Assembly: GCA_964629645.1 (NCBI GenBank)
Contig: CAZVSU010000049.1
Location: 1-19,669 of the forward strand
Direction of reading: 5' to 3'
DNA length: 19,669 nt
Source of the DNA: JAAKFL01 sp964629645
Lineage (GTDB): Bacteria; Chlamydiota; Chlamydiia; Chlamydiales; SLFE01
Shown: positions 1 to 6,823 of the stretch, piece after piece
How the letters are laid out: each line of letters starts with the position of its first letter
Numbering within the stretch: position 1 is the first letter of the stretch
Position numbers and translations under genes: made by a program
Notes under the pieces: model-generated
Told to the model about the DNA's origin: nothing
Seen by the model: only the letters and a program-made list of their open reading frames with translations
The model's database searches: none

Positions 1-50
1 ATCACCCCGAAGGGGCGAGCGTAGCGAGTCAATCCCTCTCTTTCCGAAAC

Positions 51-81
51 AAAAGCTGCCCCTTGGGCAGCTTTTTTTTTT
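51..81 (+). terminator. Rho-independent terminator of an upstream gene
   Basis: A perfect 9-bp stem (AAGCTGCCC at 53-61, GGGCAGCTT at 65-73) with a 3-nt loop is followed by an unbroken T run. It is a textbook intrinsic terminator on the + strand, presumably ending a gene that lies to the left of the window. An outer, imperfect inverted repeat (about 33-44 with 86-95) flanks it and could lengthen the stem. Confidence 0.9.
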
Positions 82-277
82 GGCAAAGAGGGATGAGAAC
101 CCTCGATGAATAGAAAATGGTTCGATCCGATGCCCGAAGGGCAGAGGAAGAGGGCGCCTTATCCCTTTCATGTTGTGTTTTTTAGCCACCCGCTTGCATC
201 GTTTCGTCCGATCCCGTATAGCTTTGGTTAAAAGGGATAGAGAATTTTTACAACTCATTCATTTTGTTGAGGTTAAG
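82..277 (+). other. Leader region before the epimerase gene
   Basis: No gene is supported here. The stretch carries a small GCCC/GGGC hairpin at 132-142. A reading frame open from an ATG at 170 runs into the epimerase, but it encodes a basic, non-homologous-looking N-terminus, and the family Rossmann motif begins only after the ATG at 278. I therefore treat 82-277 as promoter and untranslated leader. Confidence 0.6.
194..222 (+). promoter_or_regulatory. Candidate sigma70-type promoter for the epimerase operon
   Basis: TTGCAT at 194-199 and TATAGC at 217-222 are separated by 17 nt; each matches four of six consensus positions. The implied start near 228 would leave a leader of about 50 nt before the ATG at 278, which has GAGG at 269-272. 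Assigned by consensus only. Confidence 0.4.
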
Positions 278-1366
278 ATGGCTAAAGAAAAAAAAGTGAT
301 GTTGATTACAGGCTCAAGCGGCCGCATCGGCAAGTTTTGCGTCCACCGTTTCGCCGACGAGTACCAGGTTGTCGGTTTTGACAGACATGAACACGCGCAC
401 GAAAAAGACATGGTCCACATCAATATGGACATTTCGTCTGACGAAAGCGTCAAAGACGCAATGAGCGAGGTGAGAAATCGCTTTGGCTCCGACATTGGAC
501 CTGTGATCCACCTGGCCGCCTACTATAGCTTCTCCAACCAAAATCCCGAACTCTATGACAAGATCACGGTGCAAGGAACAAGGCGTATGCTGGAAGAGCT
601 TCACAAGTTCAACAGCGTTGATCAGTTCATGTTTTCGAGCACGCTTCTTGTCCACAAACCTTGTCAGCTTGGTGAAACGATCAACGAAGAGTCGCCTATT
701 GAACCGAAATGGGACTATCCCAAATCAAAGGTCAAAACCGAAAAAGTGATCAATGACCTGCATGGCGATATCCCTGCGGTCGTTATGCGGATCGCCGGCT
801 GCTACGACGATCTCTGCCATTCAATTCCCATTGCCCATAATATCCAACGCATTTACCAGCATGAAGTCGATGCCCACCTCTACCCCGGCGACACGTCACA
901 CGGAAATCCCTTTCTCCATCTGGAGGATTTGACCGATGCCATCCAGCTTGCGGTCGAAAAAAGGCAATCCCTTCCCAACCCCTTTGTCGTGATTATCGGC
1001 GAAGACAAAACTCTCGGCTATCAAGAATTGCAAAATGACATTGAACAAATCCTTGAACACAAAGACTTCCATGTCTTCCGTGTGCCTAAGTGGCTGGCAA
1101 AAGAAGGGGCGGCTGTTGAAAACAAGCTCCCTTTCTTTGATGACAACTTTATTCAGCCTTGGATGATCGACATGGCAGACGACCACTACGCCCTCGATAT
1201 TTCCCTAGCTAAGAAGACTCTTGGGTGGACGCCGAAACATTTTGTCAAAACATCCCTTCCGGTCATGATGGAGCTTTTGAAAAAAGATCCGATCAAATGG
1301 TACGAAGAAAACGGCCTTAAGGTCCCCAAACATTTAAGAAAACATATCGAGGCACATGCAAAATAA
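278..1366 (+). CDS. NAD-dependent epimerase/dehydratase family protein (extended SDR)
   Basis: The 362-residue protein looks like an extended short-chain dehydrogenase/reductase. The N-terminus has a beta strand and a glycine-rich NAD(P)-binding loop (TGSSGRIG, residues 11-18). The catalytic YxxxK is YPKSK, Tyr147 and Lys151, and a Ser-rich strand (FSSTLL) lies about 25 residues before it, as in nucleotide-sugar epimerases and related reductases. The substrate cannot be read from the sequence. The start at 278 is chosen over an upstream in-frame ATG at 170 because GAGG at 269-272 precedes it and the Rossmann motif follows directly. The stop overlaps the start of the next gene by 11 nt, so the two are probably co-translated. 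It may act with the membrane protein downstream or independently on a sugar nucleotide or other alcohol/ketone. Confidence 0.85.
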   Translation: MAKEKKVMLITGSSGRIGKFCVHRFADEYQVVGFDRHEHAHEKDMVHINMDISSDESVKDAMSEVRNRFGSDIGPVIHLAAYYSFSNQNPELYDKITVQGTRRMLEELHKFNSVDQFMFSSTLLVHKPCQLGETINEESPIEPKWDYPKSKVKTEKVINDLHGDIPAVVMRIAGCYDDLCHSIPIAHNIQRIYQHEVDAHLYPGDTSHGNPFLHLEDLTDAIQLAVEKRQSLPNPFVVIIGEDKTLGYQELQNDIEQILEHKDFHVFRVPKWLAKEGAAVENKLPFFDDNFIQPWMIDMADDHYALDISLAKKTLGWTPKHFVKTSLPVMMELLKKDPIKWYEENGLKVPKHLRKHIEAHAK

Positions 1367-2627
1367 TAGTTGGACACACTTTACTCTCCTGATTTTAGGG
1401 ATCTGGCTCATCGCAAGCGCCTTTTCGTTTACGCACAATAGCCTTGCCATGACCATAAGCGACCTTATGAGCGCCGCGCTTGTGATCGGCCTGACCCTAT
1501 GCTGGATGTCGCACCCTTGCGTTTGGCCGAGATGGGCAATTGCGCTGGTGGGCGTTTGGCTCCAATTTGCACCTCTGATTTTCTGGGCGCCGGAGGCAGT
1601 CTCCTATATCAATGACACCCTTGTCGGCGCTTCAGTGATTGCTTTAGCCGTTCTCCTGACAAGGGATCCCATTGAGGAAGCTGTCCCCGGAGCCTCGGTG
1701 CCGCCTGGATGGTCTTACAACCCCTCCTCTTGGCCGCAGAGAATTCCCATTATTTTCTTGGGTTTTTTCGCCTGGATGTTTGCGCGCTACATGGCGGCCT
1801 ATCAACTGGGATATCTGGACGACATCATCGACCCCGTATTCGGTGATGGAACATTGAAAGTGATCACGTCAAATGTGTCAAAGGCCTTTCCCGTCGCCGA
1901 CGCCGGCCTTGGCGCTATGGCTTACACGCTTGAAACGCTGATGGGAGCGCATGGCAGCCAAAGAAGATGGCACACCATCCCTTGGTTTGTCGTCCTGTTC
2001 GCCATTCTTGTCGTCCCGCTAGGATTCACAAGTATCATTTTGATTATGCTCCAACCGATTATGGTGGGCTACTGGTGTTTTTGGTGCCTGCTCACCGCCG
2101 TTTGTATGCTCTTCATGATCGCTCTCGCACTTGACGAAGTCGTTGCCGTTTTGCAATATCTCCATACAGTCCGAGGAAAAGAAAACTTTTCGACAATTTT
2201 TTGGCTTGGTGGCGACTCTCAGGGCGACCAAGTGCCCGACCGCACACCCTCTTTGAACTCCAAGGGCATTTTTTCCGGAATGGCGTGGGGCGTCAGCTTC
2301 CCTTGGAACTTATGGGTGACAGCTCTTCTTGGAATTTGGCTAATGTTTTCTCCCGCTTTTTTGGGTGAGAGCGGCCTCGTTGCCGACCTCGATCATGTCA
2401 TTGGCGCATTGACCGTTGCCATTTCGATCATCGCGATGGCGGAAGTCGCAAGGGCTCTTCGCGTGATTAACCTTCTCTTTGCTGTGGTTGCGCTTATCTT
2501 GGCTTTTTTTGTGAGTGGATCTGGACTGATAAGTCACATTGTTGTAGGTTTGGCCCTGGGCGTTATGACGCTTCGCCGCGGACCCATAAAAGAAAAGTAT
2601 GGTTCGTGGGATCGTTTTATCGTCTGA
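1356..2627 (+). CDS. SPW-repeat / VKOR-like polytopic membrane protein
   Basis: This 423-residue integral membrane protein has three parts. Residues about 5-100 hold two SPW-type helical repeats with W..LLGIWL / GVWLQFAP character. Residues about 125-270 resemble the vitamin K epoxide reductase (VKOR) superfamily, including an SxVSKAFPVADAGLGA stretch and a CxxC pair (Cys241, Cys244). Residues about 305-410 form a further SPW unit (WNLWVTALLGIWLMFSP). VKOR proteins recycle quinones and drive disulfide formation using two cysteine pairs. Here only the membrane CxxC is obvious; the VKOR-like part before it has no second pair. The ATG overlaps the preceding epimerase gene by 11 nt and has GAGG at 1349-1352, which points to translational coupling and a shared function. 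The redox role is inferred from family membership only. Confidence 0.75.
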   Translation: MQNNSWTHFTLLILGIWLIASAFSFTHNSLAMTISDLMSAALVIGLTLCWMSHPCVWPRWAIALVGVWLQFAPLIFWAPEAVSYINDTLVGASVIALAVLLTRDPIEEAVPGASVPPGWSYNPSSWPQRIPIIFLGFFAWMFARYMAAYQLGYLDDIIDPVFGDGTLKVITSNVSKAFPVADAGLGAMAYTLETLMGAHGSQRRWHTIPWFVVLFAILVVPLGFTSIILIMLQPIMVGYWCFWCLLTAVCMLFMIALALDEVVAVLQYLHTVRGKENFSTIFWLGGDSQGDQVPDRTPSLNSKGIFSGMAWGVSFPWNLWVTALLGIWLMFSPAFLGESGLVADLDHVIGALTVAISIIAMAEVARALRVINLLFAVVALILAFFVSGSGLISHIVVGLALGVMTLRRGPIKEKYGSWDRFIV

Positions 2628-2665
2628 GCTAAAAGTTCAACACATTTGACACTGAATAACTGAAT

Positions 2666-3826
2666 ATGAGTAGGATCTGCCTTAGGGAACTCGTCTATAA
2701 TCTGACGCCTCTTTTTGCCGACCTTAAAAAAGAGGACATCATCAACATTTACGTTCACTCTTTATTAATCTGCCACACAAGCCATAGCGACTTCACCTAT
2801 CTTCGCCGTAAAGACGACTTAGTCAAACGAACGGTTTTTATCTACCCGAAAAAATTCCAGATTTACATCACTTTAAAAAAACAAGACCTCGATCATATCA
2901 ATCGGTCGTTAGCTCAATTAAAGGAGCATGCTGCCATCAAAAAAATCATGGGATTATTTTCCGAAATCGGATTCGTTCGTGAACGGGGAAGTAAAAATAC
3001 CTGCACTCCAATGATTTCTGTTCTTCTGAAGGCTGACCCCGATATCTCTATTTGTGCGAAAGTGACGCGTAAGATCTGCCTCCAAACTGATTTTCTCGAA
3101 AAGTGCGAGGCGGTCAAAAGAGTCAAAGTCGAAATGAAATACCGAGAAAATTGCGCCAAAGATCCACACGTTCCGAAGCTTGTCGATCATAAGATCTATG
3201 TCGGCTCAAATTCTGGAGACGACTGGGTCAAGCATCTCGAAATCAGTGAGCTTCTCCATCGAGACCTCCACCGGCTCTTATACGAAGACAAAGTTCAACT
3301 CACAACACATCAGAAATGGTCTTTACTCAAACAAATCATTCGCGGCCTCGAGTTTCTCCACAGACAAGGCTATATGCACGGAGATATAAAAGCCGAAAAC
3401 GTATTGGTCGCAGACCTCGATGTCGCAAAACTCGGAGATTTCGGACATGTCACGCGGCCGTCCCGCATTAAATCGACGATTGGCACCCAACGATTTTGGG
3501 CACCTGAACAGCTGCGGTATTATATAACGAGACAAAGGGCAGAACGGTGCAGAATCGGGTTTAAAACAGATATTTGGGGTATTGGCTGGATCATCATTCA
3601 TTTGTTTCAACTTCCCGCTCCCGTTTGGTTCTCGTCGTTATTATTTTTCCTTGACCACCCCGATGAAGCCAACCTTAATCGATGCCTTTCATCAATCAAA
3701 AAAGCAGAGGAGGAGATGTTGTCATCAGATATTCCCTACACGATTCTTCGAAAGTGCTGGCAGATGGAACCGGAAAACAGGCCGACGCCCAATGAGCTTC
3801 TGAAACTGATCGATGCTATGGCCTAA
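2666..3826 (+). CDS. Eukaryotic-type Ser/Thr protein kinase
   Basis: The 386-residue protein has a complete-looking Hanks-type catalytic core. It contains an A-x-K lysine candidate in SICAKV, a catalytic loop HGDIKAEN (Asp240, Lys242, Asn245), DFG at 258-260, APE at 279-281, DIWGIGW in helix F and an RPT motif near the C-terminus. The HRD arginine is replaced (HGD), so it is a non-RD kinase. About 95 N-terminal residues precede the kinase lobe and match nothing I recognise. There is no transmembrane segment or sensor domain, so it is probably cytoplasmic or a secreted effector. The ATG at 2666 has no clear ribosome-binding site, so the start is uncertain. The gene lies 38 nt after the SPW/VKOR gene, and its stop overlaps the stop of the convergent gene at 3823-4224. 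Confidence 0.88.
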   Translation: MSRICLRELVYNLTPLFADLKKEDIINIYVHSLLICHTSHSDFTYLRRKDDLVKRTVFIYPKKFQIYITLKKQDLDHINRSLAQLKEHAAIKKIMGLFSEIGFVRERGSKNTCTPMISVLLKADPDISICAKVTRKICLQTDFLEKCEAVKRVKVEMKYRENCAKDPHVPKLVDHKIYVGSNSGDDWVKHLEISELLHRDLHRLLYEDKVQLTTHQKWSLLKQIIRGLEFLHRQGYMHGDIKAENVLVADLDVAKLGDFGHVTRPSRIKSTIGTQRFWAPEQLRYYITRQRAERCRIGFKTDIWGIGWIIIHLFQLPAPVWFSSLLFFLDHPDEANLNRCLSSIKKAEEEMLSSDIPYTILRKCWQMEPENRPTPNELLKLIDAMA

Positions 3827-4224
3827 ACAGACGATGGATCATCAAAATCGGACTTAAAGCAACAAGATTCAAAATAACGCAGCATCACGCAGACAACGAG
3901 CCCAAAAGTGCCCGCTCCTCCGAGAACCGCTCCTCCTGCTAGAGGCTTACCTACCCACCGTTTCACCTGATCGCCATGATCATCGATCATCGTGTCGCCG
4001 ACGCCGAGCGCGAACGCGTAAAAAATGAGCGACGAAACGAGTAAAGAACACAAAACAGCCGTGGCATAGAGAGATTTTGCCGCCACGCAGCGTCTTGTCG
4101 ATCCCGGGGGAATCAAACGGTTTGCGATCAGAACAAATTCCCTTCCACTATTGACCACCTCTTTGTCGTCTTCAGGACCTAGCTTGAGTCCTTCGACTTT
4201 CTCCAGCGATACTTCTTTCATCAT
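3823..4224 (-). CDS. Small two-helix membrane protein, unknown function
   Basis: This 133-residue protein is not a family I recognise. It has a charged N-terminus (1-50), a hydrophobic helix at about 52-76, a short polar loop (77-92) and a second Gly-rich hydrophobic helix at about 93-115. It ends in a Cys-containing acidic tail. A good ribosome-binding site (GGGAG, + coordinates 4231-4235) sits 6 nt before the ATG at 4222-4224, which supports a real gene. It runs convergently to the kinase gene and the stop codons overlap. The two-helix hairpin recalls small envelope or inclusion-membrane proteins of chlamydiae, but that is only a resemblance in topology. The long divergent intergenic region with the polysaccharide operon suggests its own promoter. 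Confidence 0.65.
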   Translation of the reverse strand: MMKEVSLEKVEGLKLGPEDDKEVVNSGREFVLIANRLIPPGSTRRCVAAKSLYATAVLCSLLVSSLIFYAFALGVGDTMIDDHGDQVKRWVGKPLAGGAVLGGAGTFGLVVCVMLRYFESCCFKSDFDDPSSV

Positions 4225-4306
4225 AAACGGCTCCCACTCGGTAATGATTAAAAATTTTTTATCTCATTTTTTCTGATAAGTGCAAAGAGTCAAATCTTCT
4301 TTTTTC

Positions 4307-4355
4307 TTGAACGATTTCTGAGAGGTTGCTAGTGTAGATGAATCTAAAAAGGAAG
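4307..4355 (+). promoter_or_regulatory. Candidate promoter and RBS of the polysaccharide operon
   Basis: TTGAAC (4307-4312) is followed after 17 nt by TAGTGT (4330-4335), a moderate sigma70-like pair. A clear ribosome-binding site (GGAAG, 4351-4355) lies 7 nt before the ATG at 4363. The region 4225-4362 is AT-rich and separates two divergent genes, as expected for a promoter-bearing spacer. Confidence 0.45.
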
Positions 4356-4362
4356 TTCCGCT

Positions 4363-5700
4363 ATGTCAACAGCTCTTAAGAGTGGCCCCGTGGAAACCGC
4401 TTACAAAAGTGGTTTTATTGAGCGCATTAAAGCCAAGGAATTCACGGTGGGGATTTTAGGCTTAGGCTACGTCGGCTATCCGCTCGCCCTCAATTTCGCC
4501 GAGTCGGATATACGCGTGATCGGGTTTGACATCGATGAAAAAAAAATCGAATCTCTTGAGCGGAACCAAAGTTATATCCACTATATCGAAAGCAGCAGAC
4601 TGAAGAACGCCCGGAATAAATTTCATGCGACGACAGACTTCACAAAAGTACGCTCTTGCGATGTCTTGATCATCTGTGTCCCAACCCCCCTCAACACACA
4701 CCTTGATCCGGAACTAAAATATGTGACCGCGACGTGCCGCTCCATCGCCCCCTACTTAACCCCTAATACACTGATTTCTCTTGAGAGCACGACTTGGCCC
4801 GGAACGACCGAGGAGGTGCTAAAGCCCCTTATAGAAAAAGAAAGCGGGCTTACTTTCGGAAAAGAGCTCTTTCTTTGCTTTTCTCCAGAGCGGGAAGACC
4901 CGGGCAATCCGAAATTCAACACGAAAAACACGCCCAAGCTTCTCGGCGGCTTCAATGAGGAAAGTCTGAGGCTAGCGCAAGAAGTTTACGCCCATATCGT
5001 TGAAGAGGTCGTCCCCCTCAGCAGCATGGCGGTTGCAGAAGCGTCAAAGCTTTTTGAAAATATCTTCCGCAGCGTCAATATTGCCCTTGTCAACGAGATG
5101 AAAGTCATCTTAGACAAAATGGGGATCAATGTATGGGAAGTGATCCACGCAGCATCAACGAAGCCCTTCGGTTTCATGCCCTTTTGGCCAGGCCCCGGCC
5201 TCGGCGGCCACTGCATTCCAATCGATCCCTATTATCTGTCTTGGAGAGCGAAAGAGTACGGCGTCTCGACTCGATTCATCGAACTTGCCGGAGAAATCAA
5301 TCGGGCTATGCCCAAGTATGTGGTCGAAAAAGTGCAAGATTGCCTGAACACATTTGGAAAACCGCTTAAAGGCTCAAAAATTTTGATCATTGGTCTTGCC
5401 TACAAAGCTGATGTCGACGATACCAGGGAGAGCCCAAGCTTGGAGCTGATGCGGCTTCTCGAGGACAAGGGGGCCGTTGTCTCCTACCACGATCCCTATT
5501 TACCCGTGATTGGTCCATCCCGGGAGTATGGAGCGCTAAAGGGGCGCACCTCCGAAGAGCTTTCAGACCGCTACGACTGTTTTTTGATCGCAACAAAACA
5601 TAGTTGTTTTTCAGCGGAAAAAATACTATCATTCGGTGTACCCGTTGTCGATACGCGGAACCTCATACCAAGACAAGAGAAGAACGTTTTTCAAGCCTAG
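4363..5700 (+). CDS. wbpA: UDP-N-acetyl-hexosamine 6-dehydrogenase (WbpA-like)
   Basis: The 445-residue protein belongs to the UDP-glucose/GDP-mannose dehydrogenase superfamily, which oxidises the C6 alcohol of a UDP-sugar to a carboxylate in two NAD+-dependent steps. The NAD-binding GxGxxG (GLGYVG, 33-38) follows a short N-terminal extension. The catalytic cysteine is Cys284 in GPGLGGHCIPIDPYYLSW. That motif, together with the FMPFWPGPG lead-in and the C-terminal YKADVDDTRESP segment, matches the UDP-GlcNAc dehydrogenase (WbpA/TviB/WecC) branch rather than UDP-glucose dehydrogenase. It is first in an operon with an aminotransferase and an oxidoreductase-acetyltransferase fusion, the partners expected for UDP-2,3-diacetamido-uronic acid synthesis. 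It is cytoplasmic. The exact substrate (UDP-GlcNAc or UDP-GalNAc) is inferred from the neighbours. Confidence 0.9.
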   Translation: MSTALKSGPVETAYKSGFIERIKAKEFTVGILGLGYVGYPLALNFAESDIRVIGFDIDEKKIESLERNQSYIHYIESSRLKNARNKFHATTDFTKVRSCDVLIICVPTPLNTHLDPELKYVTATCRSIAPYLTPNTLISLESTTWPGTTEEVLKPLIEKESGLTFGKELFLCFSPEREDPGNPKFNTKNTPKLLGGFNEESLRLAQEVYAHIVEEVVPLSSMAVAEASKLFENIFRSVNIALVNEMKVILDKMGINVWEVIHAASTKPFGFMPFWPGPGLGGHCIPIDPYYLSWRAKEYGVSTRFIELAGEINRAMPKYVVEKVQDCLNTFGKPLKGSKILIIGLAYKADVDDTRESPSLELMRLLEDKGAVVSYHDPYLPVIGPSREYGALKGRTSEELSDRYDCFLIATKHSCFSAEKILSFGVPVVDTRNLIPRQEKNVFQA

Positions 5701-5707
5701 GATAAAT

Positions 5708-6808
5708 ATGGATTTTATCGATTTAAAAACACAATACGAAAAATATAAAAAGGAGATCGACCGGGAAATTCAAAACGTCTTGAACTCGAGCCAATATATT
5801 ATGGGGCGCGCAATTAACGACGTCGAGCAAGCGCTTGCCGAATTTGTCGGAGTGAAACATTGTATTACCGCCTCCAGTGGAACCGACACTCTTCTTATGT
5901 CGATGATGGCGTTGGACATTGGAAAAGGAGACGAGGTGATCACCACTCCGTTCACATTTATTTCCACTGTCGAAACCATCACTCACCTCGGCGCAACACC
6001 GGTTTTTGTCGACATTGACCCTAGAACTTATAATTTGGATATCGATCGGGTTGAAGAAAAAATTACGGCGAAAACTAAAGCGATCATGCCTGTCTGCTTA
6101 TTTGGTCAAATGCCCGACCTGGAACGTCTCAATGAAATCGCGGCCAAGTATGGGATTCCTGTTATCGAAGATGCAGCGCAAAGTTTTGGCGCTACTTTAA
6201 GAGGAAGGAGAAGCTGCAGCCTCACAACAGTAGGATCTACGAGCTTCTTTCCGGCAAAGCCGCTCGGATGTTACGGCGACGGCGGTGCCCTCTTCACAAA
6301 CGACGACCACCTCGCCGATACACTCCGCACCATTCGCGTTCATGGCGGACCGGTGCGAGACCACTACATACGCCCGGGTCTTAACGCTCGCTTCGACACG
6401 ATCCAAGCGGCTGTCATTTTGGCAAAACTACCTCATTTCGAAGACGAGCTTGAAGCAAGAGATCGCATTGGAAAACGTTATACCGAACATTTGAAAGAAT
6501 TCTGTCAGACTCCTTTCGTCCCCGAAGAGTGCACATCTAGCTATGCGATCTACACGATTTGCGTTCCCAATCGAGACGAAATGGCAGAGGCCCTCAAAGA
6601 AAAAGAGATCCCCGCCCCTGTTTACTATCCCATACCCGCATACGCTCAACCTGTTTTTGAGTCTCTTGGAGTCAGCGGCCACGATTATCCCGTCACAGAG
6701 CGGGTCTGCAAAGAAATCGTCAGCCTTCCGATGCATCCATGGCTGACAGAAGCTGATCAAGATTATGTGATTGAATCTGTCAAAGAAGCGGCCGCAGCAA
6801 AAGTATAA
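5708..6808 (+). CDS. wbpE: DegT/DnrJ/EryC1-type sugar aminotransferase (WbpE-like)
   Basis: This 366-residue PLP enzyme has the family pattern. TASSGTDTL in the cofactor-binding loop is followed by EDAAQSFGA (PLP-contacting Asp and Gln) and FFPAKPLGCYGDGG, where Lys184 should form the Schiff base. In the WbpA-B-E-D pathway this enzyme transfers an amino group from glutamate to C3 of UDP-3-keto-GlcNAcA. The start at 5708 is preferred over an in-frame ATG at 5636, because the longer form would overlap the dehydrogenase by 65 nt, and MDFIDLKTQY is a typical N-terminus for this family. An AGGA ribosome-binding site (5699-5702) overlaps the stop codon of the dehydrogenase and lies 5 nt before the ATG, which suggests coupled translation. 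Confidence 0.9.
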   Translation: MDFIDLKTQYEKYKKEIDREIQNVLNSSQYIMGRAINDVEQALAEFVGVKHCITASSGTDTLLMSMMALDIGKGDEVITTPFTFISTVETITHLGATPVFVDIDPRTYNLDIDRVEEKITAKTKAIMPVCLFGQMPDLERLNEIAAKYGIPVIEDAAQSFGATLRGRRSCSLTTVGSTSFFPAKPLGCYGDGGALFTNDDHLADTLRTIRVHGGPVRDHYIRPGLNARFDTIQAAVILAKLPHFEDELEARDRIGKRYTEHLKEFCQTPFVPEECTSSYAIYTICVPNRDEMAEALKEKEIPAPVYYPIPAYAQPVFESLGVSGHDYPVTERVCKEIVSLPMHPWLTEADQDYVIESVKEAAAAKV

Positions 6809-6823
6809 ATAAAAGGAAAGACG

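Noticed and set aside
170..277. A longer N-terminus for the epimerase starting at 170
   Set aside because: The extra 36 residues are basic, have no family match and lack an RBS. The candidate promoter at 194-222 would lie inside them.
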